The notes below the pieces were generated by a model, which did not search any database, had not been told where the DNA came from, and worked only from the letters and a program-made list of their open reading frames with translations. Positions 1 to 8,500 of a stretch of 64,000 nucleotides of DNA are shown piece by piece; the first letter of the stretch is position 1, and every line of letters starts with the position of its first letter. A program made the translations under genes and the position numbers. Source of the DNA: MFWN01 sp964594115 (lineage in GTDB: Archaea; Nanobdellota; Nanobdellia; Pacearchaeales; GW2011-AR1); the NCBI GenBank assembly GCA_964594115.1, contig CAZQLD010000002.1:11050-75049 (forward strand), written 5' to 3'.

Positions 1-1
1 A

Positions 2-442
2 TTAATACAGATTCATGATGTGGATGTAAATCTAGATAAGTTCCATGATTATTGTGTCAGAATATTAAATAAAACAGCAAATAAAGAACCCAGGAAGTCA
101 GAACTCTTATTTGCTACACTTTATATTTTGGAGATGTTAGGAGATGAATTTAAGCATATCTCCCATCATCTTGTTCAGGATTTTCCTAAATCTAAGTTAA
201 AGAATATAAAAGACCTGGCAAAATCTGTTAAAGAACAAATGGATGTTTTTTATGATCTCTTTTATAAGTTTGAGAAAAGTAAGATTAAGAAAATAGCAGA
301 AATTGACAGCAGGAGTTATTTCAGAATTCCAGAGATGTATAAAAAAGCAAATGAAGATGAAAAAGAAATCTATCATCATTTAAGAATGATAGGAAGGTAT
401 ATTAATGCTCTTCTTGAATTAAGGATTGAGATGGAATTCTAA
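2..442 (+). CDS. PhoU-like phosphate uptake regulator, 3' part (cut by window edge)
   Basis: The frame is open from base 2 to the stop at 440-442, so the gene begins outside the window; a GTG at 20 is probably internal. The visible ~146 residues are all helical with a heptad-like pattern, and the opening stretch (LDKFHDYCVRILNK) resembles the second half of archaeal PhoU-domain proteins, which often carry an N-terminal AbrB/SpoVT domain and regulate phosphate uptake. The AbrB part is not visible. The family call is from pattern recognition only; another helical-bundle protein remains possible. Confidence 0.55.
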   Translation, partial: LIQIHDVDVNLDKFHDYCVRILNKTANKEPRKSELLFATLYILEMLGDEFKHISHHLVQDFPKSKLKNIKDLAKSVKEQMDVFYDLFYKFEKSKIKKIAEIDSRSYFRIPEMYKKANEDEKEIYHHLRMIGRYINALLELRIEMEF

Positions 443-476
443 AGATTTTTATATTGAGTTTGTTTATTTTTTATAT

Positions 477-549
477 AGCCCTGTAGTGTAGTGGTCAAGC
501 ATCTTTGGTTCTGGGCCAAAGGACCCAGGTTCGAATCCTGGCGGGGCTA
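477..549 (+). tRNA. tRNA-Gln (CTG)
   Basis: A 73-nt cloverleaf. The acceptor stem AGCCCTG pairs with CGGGGCT (one T-G wobble), the discriminator is A549, and the T arm is CCAGG-TTCGAAT-CCTGG. The anticodon loop TTCTGGG gives anticodon CTG, reading CAG. The D loop has the usual GG. There is no intron and the 3' CCA is not encoded. Confidence 0.93.
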
Positions 550-615
550 TTTTTAGGATTCGAAGCTGGAAGGGGTTATCAATAATTTTATATACTCTTT
601 TTTCTTATATAATTC

Positions 616-864
616 ATGGCAGAAAAGGAAATTGGAGTTGTTTCGAACTATTTTGACCATGTGCAAGCAGCTGCTATAAAACTTAAAGGAGCACTGAAAG
701 TAGGGGACACTATACACATCAAAGGGGGAGATACAGATTTTGAGCAAGAAGTAGACAGTATGCAGATAAACAGAGAGGTCGTGAAAAAAGCAAAAAAAGG
801 CGACGAAATAGGAATAAGGGTAAATGAAAAGGTTCGAAAAGGATATAAGGTTTATAAGAAATAA
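616..864 (+). CDS. Stand-alone EF-Tu domain 2-like small protein
   Basis: This 82-aa protein has the beta-barrel signature of translation factor domain 2: a hydrophobic start (IGVVSNYF), then KVGDTIHIKGG and a late KGDEIGIRV segment, as in domain 2 of EF-Tu, IF2 and related GTPases. No GTPase domain is present. Small archaeal proteins of this kind are known as EF-Tu domain 2-like proteins, with no settled function. It sits between tRNA-Gln and tRNA-Glu, each with its own upstream AT-rich promoter region, so a role near translation is plausible but only inferred. The ATG at 616 lies shortly after a TATA-like stretch (TTTTATATACTC). Confidence 0.75.
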   Translation: MAEKEIGVVSNYFDHVQAAAIKLKGALKVGDTIHIKGGDTDFEQEVDSMQINREVVKKAKKGDEIGIRVNEKVRKGYKVYKK

Positions 865-948
865 GGTTCTTAAAAAGGAGTTTTATTTCTATTTGAATTT
901 TTCTTAATTTCATAAGTTTTAAAAATAGTGATGCTTTTACAGGAGTAT

Positions 949-1121
949 GCTCCTGTAGTGTAGTGGCCAAGCATACGGGCCTCTCGAACAGGGAGTTTAC
1001 TTGATGAAAGGATAACTCTGTCTGCTTGGACAACTGTAATCTCTGGCGAAAACCAGAAGGTGAGTGTTTTTGCACTCTAAGGAGAACGCCCGTGACCCGG
1101 GTTCAAATCCCGGCAGGAGCA
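949..1121 (+). tRNA. tRNA-Glu (CTC) with 100-nt intron
   Basis: The acceptor GCTCCTG pairs fully with CAGGAGC, discriminator A1121, and the T arm is CCGGG-TTCAAAT-CCCGG. The anticodon stem CGGGC (976-980) pairs with GCCCG (1088-1092). The loop starts C-T-C-T-C-G at 981-986, giving anticodon CTC at 983-985. Removing 987-1086 leaves a 73-nt mature tRNA, so the intron is at the canonical 37/38 site; a one-base shift (988-1087) fits equally well. CCA is not encoded. Confidence 0.92.
987..1086 (+). other. Archaeal tRNA-Glu intron
   Basis: The 100-nt intron is large for an archaeal tRNA. It contains three local hairpins that can be read directly: GAGTT/AACTC around a 16-nt loop, TCTGG/CCAGA around CGAAAA, and GAGTG/CACTC around TTTTTG. 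Removal by the bulge-helix-bulge splicing endonuclease is expected from the position. A TGATGA resembling box C occurs in it, but no CTGA box D was found. Confidence 0.8.
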
Positions 1122-1138
1122 TTTATAATTTAATTTGT

Positions 1139-1221
1139 GCTCGTAGGCGGGCTTTATAAGCCAACCTAATAAGAATAGGGCATAGCACTAATTCCTCACC
1201 ACCCCCTCGCGGGGATTTGAA
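1139..1221. other. GC-rich structured patch, unknown
   Basis: This short stretch is clearly richer in GC than its flanks. It can form an outer helix GTGCT/AGCAC closing two inner hairpins (GGCTT/AAGCC and CCT-AATAAGAAT-AGG), followed by CCCC-TCGC-GGGG. On the minus strand the last part reads TTCAAATCCCCGCGAGG, which resembles a tRNA T-loop and 3' end without a partner strand. It could be a small RNA, a dispersed palindromic repeat or a remnant of integration. No function is assigned. Confidence 0.35.
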
Positions 1222-1258
1222 TGATTGACTGTTTAAATAACATTTTACTAAAATAAAT

Positions 1259-1606
1259 ATGGAAAAACTTATGAATATTTGGGCAAAGATTAATTCAATA
1301 ATCATTATCCCGCTTTTGATAGTTTTAGTTATATTCATTCCAGCAGTTTTTACTGAAGGAATTACAAAAGGAATGAATGCTTTATTGATAGGCATTTTTA
1401 TTATTCTGTTTTATTTGCCTTTAATTTATTATGCTTGGGTTAAGAAACCAAATAATAAAAAGATGAAGGTATTTGCAAAAATTACAACAGGTTTAACAGC
1501 TATTTTATCTATAAGAATTATGATGGTTGATAAAGATTTACAACTATTAATAGAAGCACTTATATTCTATGCACCATTATTCTATTACGCCTGGAGAAAA
1601 AAATAA
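1259..1606 (+). CDS. Small four-helix membrane protein, unknown
   Basis: A 115-aa hydrophobic protein with about four predicted membrane segments (residues ~10-30, 38-60, 70-86, 92-112). The last three residues are RKK, and short basic stretches (KKPNNKKMK) between segments 2 and 3 suggest cytoplasmic loops. Two segments end in a similar YYAW motif (LIYYAWVKK and LFYYAWRKK), so the protein is probably an internal duplication of a two-helix unit. I do not recognise the family. A TATA-like TTTAAATAAC lies about 30 bases upstream of the ATG. Confidence 0.55.
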   Translation: MEKLMNIWAKINSIIIIPLLIVLVIFIPAVFTEGITKGMNALLIGIFIILFYLPLIYYAWVKKPNNKKMKVFAKITTGLTAILSIRIMMVDKDLQLLIEALIFYAPLFYYAWRKK

Positions 1607-1654
1607 ATAAATTCTTACTCAGAATAGTTCTAGAAAATTTTCTCAAATAGAAAT

Positions 1655-1697
1655 CTTTAAATACTGATAAATCAATAATATTATAGATAAATCAATA
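1655..1697 (+). promoter_or_regulatory. TATA box and paired 12-nt direct repeats before MNT-HEPN genes
   Basis: A TATA-like CTTTAAATAC lies at 1655-1664. Two exact copies of GATAAATCAATA follow at 1666-1677 and 1686-1697, exactly 20 bp apart (two helical turns), covering the expected transcription start of the gene at 1706. This layout suits an autoregulatory operator for the winged-helix protein encoded next. Confidence 0.55.
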
Positions 1698-1705
1698 GAT
1701 GGAAA

Positions 1706-2368
1706 ATGGTAAAATTAGAAAGAAAACAAGAAGAAGGTTTTCGTGCAATTTTTGGAAACTTAGAAATTTCTCATTTAGAAGGAACTATAATTGCCTCTTT
1801 CTTTCCAGAAGCTAAAGAAATGACTATAAAAGAAATTCAAGAAAGGATAGATTATTCTTATGAAAGAGTCAATTCTGCATTAAAATCCCTAACTGAAAAG
1901 AAGATTGTTGTTGAAAAGCAAAAAGGAAAAACTCTCATTTATTCTCTTGACACAAATAGTCTATATTCATATAGTTTAGGTTTTAATAGATATATACTTC
2001 AAAGAGAGGTCAATTTCATAAGAAAACATAGACCAATCTATAAAGCAATTCAAGAAATAGAAAATTATCCTTTTTCATGGAGTGTAATTTTATTTGGAAG
2101 TTATTCAAAAGGAACTGAAACTAAAGAAAGTGATGTTGATTTGATGGTTACTTGTATTCCTTCTAAAGAAAAAGAGGTAAACAATTTTATCAAATCATTA
2201 GAGCATAAATACGGGATTAATTTTTCTCCAGTAGTTTTGCCAATATATGAATTCTCTAATATTAAAAAAGATAATCCTGAGCTATGGAACGATTTAAAAT
2301 TGTATGGAATAGTATTTAAGGGAGGAGATTCATTTTATTATTGGATGTATAAAGATGCGAGCAGTTAA
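1706..2368 (+). CDS. Winged-helix + minimal nucleotidyltransferase (MNT) fusion
   Basis: The 220-aa product has an N-terminal winged-helix region (residues ~20-85, with KEIQERIDYSYERVNSALKSL as recognition-helix-like text) and a C-terminal nucleotidyltransferase domain. The latter shows the GS-x(10)-D-x-D signature: GSYSKGTETKESDVDLMV at about residues 131-148. MNT proteins adenylylate or nucleotidylate partners and often act as the antitoxin of HEPN toxins. The next gene overlaps by 14 nt and encodes a HEPN-like protein, which supports that role. The winged helix probably represses its own promoter at the direct repeats upstream. The ATG at 1706 is used; an ATG at 1699 is out of frame. Confidence 0.78.
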   Translation: MVKLERKQEEGFRAIFGNLEISHLEGTIIASFFPEAKEMTIKEIQERIDYSYERVNSALKSLTEKKIVVEKQKGKTLIYSLDTNSLYSYSLGFNRYILQREVNFIRKHRPIYKAIQEIENYPFSWSVILFGSYSKGTETKESDVDLMVTCIPSKEKEVNNFIKSLEHKYGINFSPVVLPIYEFSNIKKDNPELWNDLKLYGIVFKGGDSFYYWMYKDASS

Positions 2369-2873
2369 TTGGTATATCAAGCAAGGGAAACTTTCAAAAG
2401 ATAATTCATATAAGAATCTAGCAAATAAATTCTTACAAAAAGCTAGACAGAACCTTATAACAATGAGCATTCTTTCTGAATTAAACGATAACGAAAAGGC
2501 AAGAGATTTACTTAAAACCCCAAAAGATTATGATTCAAATGAATGGGTTGTTATCACAGGATATTATGCAATGTATACTGCTGCAATCTCACTATTAGCT
2601 AAAATAGGTTACAGAAGTAAGAACCATACAGCAACTTTATGTGTTTTAGAAGAATTTTTTGTTAAAAAGAAAATTTTAGATGAAGATATCTTAATATTAC
2701 TCAAATCAGCGATGTTCCACAAAGAAGAAATTGAAAAGCTATCTGATGCGAAACATAAAAGAGAAATTGCTCAATATAGCATAACAAAACAAACAACAAA
2801 ATCTATTGCAGAAAAAATAAAAAAAAATGCTTATGACTTTATCAACAAGTGTGAAGAAATAATTAAGAAATAG
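2355..2873 (+). CDS. HEPN-domain-like protein, MNT partner
   Basis: A 172-aa all-helical protein. The pattern of an N-terminal helix with NLANKFLQKARQN, then a GYYAMYTAAISLL helix, matches HEPN proteins, which are small RNases or scaffolds paired with MNT nucleotidyltransferases. The catalytic Rx4-6H motif is not exact; the closest match is RSKNH (R-x3-H) at about residues 91-95, so RNase activity is uncertain. Its start overlaps the MNT gene by 14 nt, which implies translational coupling. A toxin role is inferred from family and context. Confidence 0.65.
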   Translation: MRAVNWYIKQGKLSKDNSYKNLANKFLQKARQNLITMSILSELNDNEKARDLLKTPKDYDSNEWVVITGYYAMYTAAISLLAKIGYRSKNHTATLCVLEEFFVKKKILDEDILILLKSAMFHKEEIEKLSDAKHKREIAQYSITKQTTKSIAEKIKKNAYDFINKCEEIIKK

Positions 2874-2936
2874 AAAATTAATTAAACTCCGACGACTTAT
2901 GTTAATTAATAATCATAAAAAAGAGGAAAAAGGAAA

Positions 2937-3236
2937 ATGAAAGAGAGGACAAGAAAACTTTTAGAGGAAATTATTAAAAACAGATCATATTTTGACGGAT
3001 GGTCTGTCGGGCATTTTATTTTTGGGGTGGTGGTTGGCTTGATATTAAAGAAAATAGGATTGCTGTTTATAACTTCTGTATTTGCTTCACTATCTGTTTT
3101 TATGTTGTGGGAGATTATAGAGCCAGGAGTTTTCAAGAAGGTTATTAAAAAAGAATTTCGTGAAAACAGAACAAATCAAATAATGGATATATTTTATGGT
3201 TTTGTAGGATTTTTAGTTTATTGGCATATTTTTTAG
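2937..3236 (+). CDS. Small membrane protein with VanZ/YjdF-like C-terminal pattern
   Basis: A 99-aa protein with three membrane segments (residues ~23-41, 43-60, 80-98). Polar signatures sit at the membrane edges: DGWSVGH before the first segment, then WEIIEP, and later ENRTNQIMDIFYGFVG. The order E-x-x-E...N...D-x-x-x-G recalls VanZ and YjdF families, but it is shorter and I cannot place it firmly. It follows the MNT-HEPN pair by 63 nt and may or may not share their transcript. Confidence 0.5.
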   Translation: MKERTRKLLEEIIKNRSYFDGWSVGHFIFGVVVGLILKKIGLLFITSVFASLSVFMLWEIIEPGVFKKVIKKEFRENRTNQIMDIFYGFVGFLVYWHIF

Positions 3237-3360
3237 AAGTATATACTTTTTTCTTGTTACCCCTTGAAAAAGACTTTTCTGGGAAAAATTTATAAAGCTG
3301 TTTTTATGAAGACTAATATAAAAACTGGATTTTATGTCTGGGTTTGATTATTAGTAGAAA

Positions 3361-4716
3361 ATGGAAACAGATAAATTTTATTATATAAATGTAAGTACTT
3401 TTCCTCCAAGAAGATGTGGGATTGCCAGTTTTGCGAAAGACATGATGGAAAATCTTGATTCAAATAACTGGATAGCGTTACCAATAGTGAGGAAATTAGG
3501 ATGCACATCCTATGCTATAAATCATCGTTTGCATATAGGGCCAGAGATAAAGCAAGATTGTCCTATTTCATATGATGCTGGTGCCGGATTTATAGTTGAT
3601 TATGCTAAGGAGTTAAGGAGTCAAGGAGGAGATTTGGGGTGTTTTATGAATCATGAAAATGGAATTTTTGGAGAAGATGATAGACAAGATAATGCTACAA
3701 GATTTTTGGAAATATTAAATGAGGGGAAAGTTGCTGTTTTTGGTGTAGGACATACTGTTCTTTATGATAGCAAGAGAGAAGATTTTATTCACAAAAGGAA
3801 TGTTTTAAAGAATATTTTAGAAAAATGTGATAAATTTGCTTGTTTAACAAATTCAGTTTTAGATATATTGATGGATGAAAATTTGTATGGCCCCAAATTT
3901 GGTGTTTCTCGGGGAAAATTAATTCATATAGCCCATGGGATACCTAAAATCAATATTCTTAAAAAAAGAAGTGAACTAAAAAGAGAATATGATTTTGTTA
4001 CTGAAAAAGGAGAAGACAAAAAACTTTTTACTTCTATAGGGTATATATCTAGAGCAAAGGGTTTGGAATTTGTGATTGAAGGATTGGATATTGTTTTAGG
4101 AAAAATTAATGGAGATGCTTTAGTTGGTTTAATTGCTGGGGGAACTCATCAAGAGGTATTGGCTAGAGAAGGTGAAAAATATAGAGATGAATTAATTGCT
4201 TTGGCTAAAACCAAAAAGAATATTCGAGGAGCAATTATCACCAGGGATGATAGTAGAAAAGAGAAAATTACAGATCTTTATGGAAAAACGTTGGGGAATA
4301 TAAGAGGAGCAAATTTAGTATTTCTAAATGTTCACCTTTCGGATGATGAATTGTTAAGAGTTATGAAGATGAGTGATTGCGGGATTATTGCTAATTTGGG
4401 AAAAGATCAAATTTCTAGTGGTCCTGGAGCTTATTGGATTGGAAGTAGTAGGATAACAATTGCTACAGAATCTCCTTTTTTTAGAGATATGGAAAAACAA
4501 GGCATAGGGCTTTTAGTCCCTTTTAGTGATTCAAAAGCAATTGCAGATAGAGTTCAACATGTGATAAGTTTATCTGAAGATGATTTTAATGAACTAGAAT
4601 TTATTGCCTCGGATTTTGGGTGTACTAATACATGGTCGATAGTTGGTAAACAATATCGTAATTTAATGGATAAGTTGATAAGGCATAAAGCTGGTTTAAG
4701 AGATGATTTTGATTGA
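3361..4716 (+). CDS. GT4-like glycosyltransferase (GT-B fold)
   Basis: The 451-aa product begins with STFPPRRCGIASFAKDM, a glycine-rich acceptor-domain motif typical of GT4 (RfaB/WcaC-like) glycosyltransferases. The donor-domain start is IGYISRAKGLEFVIEGL at about residues 222-238. The usual C-terminal E-x7-E is not clear; instead the region has SSGPGAYWIGSSR. The enzyme would transfer a sugar from a nucleotide donor to a lipid, protein or glycan acceptor at the inner membrane face. No membrane segment is visible. Its 3' end abuts the convergent gene at 4717, and the donor and acceptor cannot be told from sequence. Confidence 0.7.
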   Translation: METDKFYYINVSTFPPRRCGIASFAKDMMENLDSNNWIALPIVRKLGCTSYAINHRLHIGPEIKQDCPISYDAGAGFIVDYAKELRSQGGDLGCFMNHENGIFGEDDRQDNATRFLEILNEGKVAVFGVGHTVLYDSKREDFIHKRNVLKNILEKCDKFACLTNSVLDILMDENLYGPKFGVSRGKLIHIAHGIPKINILKKRSELKREYDFVTEKGEDKKLFTSIGYISRAKGLEFVIEGLDIVLGKINGDALVGLIAGGTHQEVLAREGEKYRDELIALAKTKKNIRGAIITRDDSRKEKITDLYGKTLGNIRGANLVFLNVHLSDDELLRVMKMSDCGIIANLGKDQISSGPGAYWIGSSRITIATESPFFRDMEKQGIGLLVPFSDSKAIADRVQHVISLSEDDFNELEFIASDFGCTNTWSIVGKQYRNLMDKLIRHKAGLRDDFD

Positions 4717-5490
4717 TTAAACTCTTTTCTTGTATCTTCTTTCAATAGCTAAAAGGACAGCTGTTCCCACTACAACCAGTAAGAAAACATACACAAATTT
4801 TTGGTTTCTGATAGTTGAATAGAAAGACTCGTCTCCTTCTTTTGGGCGCAGTCCTCCTGTTACAGGGCTTCCTCCTGTAGTCAGTTTTTCATCTAAAATT
4901 CCTATAACATTTCCAGTTAGTGCAACACTGCTTCTTGTTATGGTTGTTTTGCCGTCAGTTACTTTGATATTGTAAGTTCCATCAGGGGCAATTAATCTAA
5001 AGCTTGTTTCTTCTCCTACTTCAAGGTCTATTTTTTTAGTTCCGAGAGTCTCGCCAATAATAATCTGGATAGTTTTTGTATATCTGGCATTTCCTATGTT
5101 TTTTACAATAAGTTTGTCTCCTTGTATTTCAAATCTCACTTCTTCATTCATTTCTATTGTAAAAAATTCTGTTACCTCTGCATCTTCATATCTGGCTGTT
5201 ATTGTCCAGTAGCCGTGTTTTGCTTTTTCTCCTAGATTTATATCAATTAGTTTATTTGACTGAATTGTCCTTTCTATTCTTGTTCTTTTTTCTGCATCTT
5301 CAATTATGACAACAACATTTGCATCAATTGGATTATTTTGAGCATCATAAAGTGAAACTTTGAATGTTAGACTTTCGCCTGCTGAAAAACTTTCTTTTGT
5401 TGTTGATATTTCTATTTTATTCTCTTGGGCCATAACAAGTGATAAAAGGGCTAGTAAAATTATGCAGACAGCTATCAGTCTTTTTTTCAT
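4717..5490 (-). CDS. Membrane-anchored exported protein with Ig/macroglobulin-like region
   Basis: A 257-aa protein with a signal peptide (residues 1-21, ending VMAQ), two beta-rich segments (KESFSAGESLTFKVSLYD, then a second domain from ~115) and a C-terminal membrane helix (YVFLLVVVGTAVLLAIE) followed by RRYKKRV. The first domain resembles the macroglobulin/Ig-like folds of archaeal surface proteins. It would be displayed outside and anchored at its C terminus. It is divergent from the large surface protein at 5575, with TATA-like TTTAAATATT between them. No specific function is recognised. Confidence 0.6.
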   Translation of the reverse strand: MKKRLIAVCIILLALLSLVMAQENKIEISTTKESFSAGESLTFKVSLYDAQNNPIDANVVVIIEDAEKRTRIERTIQSNKLIDINLGEKAKHGYWTITARYEDAEVTEFFTIEMNEEVRFEIQGDKLIVKNIGNARYTKTIQIIIGETLGTKKIDLEVGEETSFRLIAPDGTYNIKVTDGKTTITRSSVALTGNVIGILDEKLTTGGSPVTGGLRPKEGDESFYSTIRNQKFVYVFLLVVVGTAVLLAIERRYKKRV

Positions 5491-5574
5491 TATAATTATT
5501 TCAATTATAAAGAATATTTAAACATATCGTTTAATAACAATAATTATTTAAATGATATTTTCGTTTCTTAAGTA

Positions 5575-8500
5575 ATGGAAAAAAGAGTTGCAATTAGGTA
5601 TTTAATATTTGGAATTATGGTTATTGGGTTGTTTTTAACTTTAATTATTCTCAGGTTAAAGGTAGATTTTATTGGCATTACTGGTTATGCTGTTTATACT
5701 ACTCAGGATATAGGGTATGTAGAAAGGGGTGTTTATTGGAATAAAATTGATAAGGGAGGGGGAAATTATAATCTGGAAATTTATAATGCTGTAATTAATT
5801 ATAATAATGGAACAGAGTATGAGCCAATTAGTTATGGTGTTTGCGGGAGTAATTGTTTTAGAAACTGGGATGGGCTTATTTACAAAACAAGCAGTGATTC
5901 TCAGAGAGCTTATATAGAATTATATGATGTGGATGGCAATATTATTACAAAATTTGGATTTGGAATTACAGGTAGTATTTTAGGAGCAAATCAAAAATAT
6001 AGTACTTTAAATTTTACCTGGACATGGACTCAGGAGCTGGATATGTCAACAAATGAGTATACTTTTAAGGCTTGGAATAACAGAGCAGATTTTAATTGGA
6101 CACAGGAATTTCATTTTTATCCTGATCAGCCAATGAAAATTAAGAATATTCTTGTGAATAATCTTGGGGAGGATATACTCAATGCAAAATTCTGGTACAT
6201 TCAGACTGTCGGAGCAGAAGAGGGTATATGGTTTAATGGAACAAAATATACAGAAGATGCTTTTAAAACAGGAGATTTTGATTCTTTAATGCCTTATGTT
6301 AAGTTTGAGGATGATTATATTTTTGATTATACTGATTTGTTGGCAAATGGTTTTAACATAACTGACTTTTATTTAGGAGATGGAGAGATTATAGGGGTAA
6401 GTGGGATAAGGATGTTGGCTATTGGAGTTACAAGAGGGTCTAGCACTTTTTCAGATGGGCTTATTGTGACAGTAGACCCAACAGTAAAAATTGGCGGGAG
6501 TGGAAATGGTGAGGATGTTTATGTTGATAAATCAACTCCAAATAGAAATCATGGAGATAAAGATTATCTTAAAGTTCAGAAACTAACCTGGCAGAGAGCT
6601 TATTTGAAATTTAATATATCTGAAATTCCTTCTGGCCAGGTAATTGACAATGCAAGCTTATGTTTATTTATGTATGATGATCAGGGAAGCAATATACTTC
6701 TTGCTAATCATGTTTATGATGATTCTTGGTGTGAAGGAGATGGTGGGACAGATGGAAGTCCTGCTTGTGAAGTAACCTGGAACAACCAGCCTTGCGGAAC
6801 TGAAAATGAGTATTTAAATGCAAGCAACTGCAATACAACAGCAGAGACAAATTTGTCTAATGATGGAAGTTTAGATGATACATGGCAGTGTTGGAATGTC
6901 ACTAATATGATTAAGACAGAGTATGCTTCTAGTAATGAGTTAGTTTCTATAATCTTATGGACTATAGACTCTGGAAATGCAGATTTTTTTCATACTAAAG
7001 AGTATTTTAATAATAGTGTATGGCCTTATCTTAATATAACTTATCATACTGCTAATACTGCACCATCTATGAGTCTTGTTTTACCCCAAGATGGAGCAAA
7101 TTACGGAAATAATGAGTCTATTGAATTGAATTTTTCTGTTTCTGATGCTGAAAGCAATATAGACAGTTGCTGGTATAGTATTAATAATGGAAATAATATT
7201 ACAATAAATAACTGTGTAAATACAACTTTTGATGTTCCTGGAGATGGCTCTTATATTCTGAATATTTATGTAAATGATAGTTACGGATTAGCGTCAGAGT
7301 CCAGTTCAAATTTTTCAGTTCAGGTAGGTGCTCCAACAATTGTTTTGCATTCTCCTATAAATGTTTATTTAAGGTATAATAATATTGAGTTTGATTACAC
7401 TCCAACAGATATTGATTTAGATAGTTGTGAATTGTGGGGGAATTTTACAGGCAGTTTTGGATTAAATCAGACAGATACAAATGTTATTAGTGGAATTGTG
7501 AATAGTTTTAATCTTGATTTAGAAGAAGGCACTCATCTTTGGAATATTAGATGTAATGATTCTTTAGGAAATTCTGTATTTAATGGAAATAAGACATTTT
7601 ATGTTGATACAACAAATCCTGATTTAAGCATAAGTGAACCTTTTGGGAGTAAATCAAGCAGAACAGGAATTCCATTGACCTTCAGTGTTTCTGATACTAA
7701 TTTAGAAAGTTGCTGGTATAATGTTGAGTGGGCTACTGGTGGAATTGTGATTGCAAATACTAGTATAGTAAACTGCACAAATATTGTTTTTGATGTTTCT
7801 TCAGATGGGAACTATGTTTTGAATCTTTTTGTAAATGATTCAGCTGGCAGTTCTAATTATACTAGTTCTAGTTTTTCTGTTACTACCTCAATTCCTAGTC
7901 CGCCTTCAGGCGGAGGAGGCGGTGGAGGAGGTTCTGTAGTTTTAAGTTTAGGAAAATTAGAGCTTAGCCAAATTTCAAACTTAATTGTAGACCCCGGTGA
8001 GAGTAAAAAATTAGTCTTAGGAGTTAAAAATATTGGGAAAATATTTTTAAATGATTGCAAGGCAAAAGGAAAAGGAGAAAATGAAGGGTGGATAATATCA
8101 GAAGGAATAAAGGGGCTAAGTGCAGGTGAAGAATATGATTTTATTTTCACTTTAAATATTCCTAAAGCATTAGGGGCAGGTTCATATAATTTAGAACTAG
8201 AGGTAGTATGCCAAGAATCTAATGAGTCAGTTAATTTTAGTGCAGAAATTATTGAAAAAAAGTTGAGTGTAGATTTAATTACTGTAGAAAAGGGAAGTAA
8301 AGAAGGAGTTAAGATTATTTATTCTTTAACAGAGCTTTCTGGGTTTGATCAGGAGGTAAGAGTAGAAATTGTTTTATTTGGAGAGAATAATGAGAGATTA
8401 GCAGAAAAATCAGAAAGCAGGAAAATACTGGCAGGCTCAAATAAAGAGTTCGAAACTATTCTTAATAACCCTGAAAATTTGGCTGGAAGCGTTAATCTTT

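Noticed and set aside
987..1086. Box C/D guide RNA inside the tRNA-Glu intron
   Set aside because: A TGATGA box C-like sequence is present, but no CTGA box D or D' was found at a suitable distance.
1123..1395. 90-codon minus-strand frame over the GC-rich patch
   Set aside because: It crosses the structured patch and the start of a better-supported plus-strand membrane protein.
3306..3347. 13-residue ORF before the glycosyltransferase, possible leader peptide
   Set aside because: It has only single Trp and Tyr codons, no run, and its ATG is too close to the TATA box (about 14 nt) to be the first codon of the transcript.
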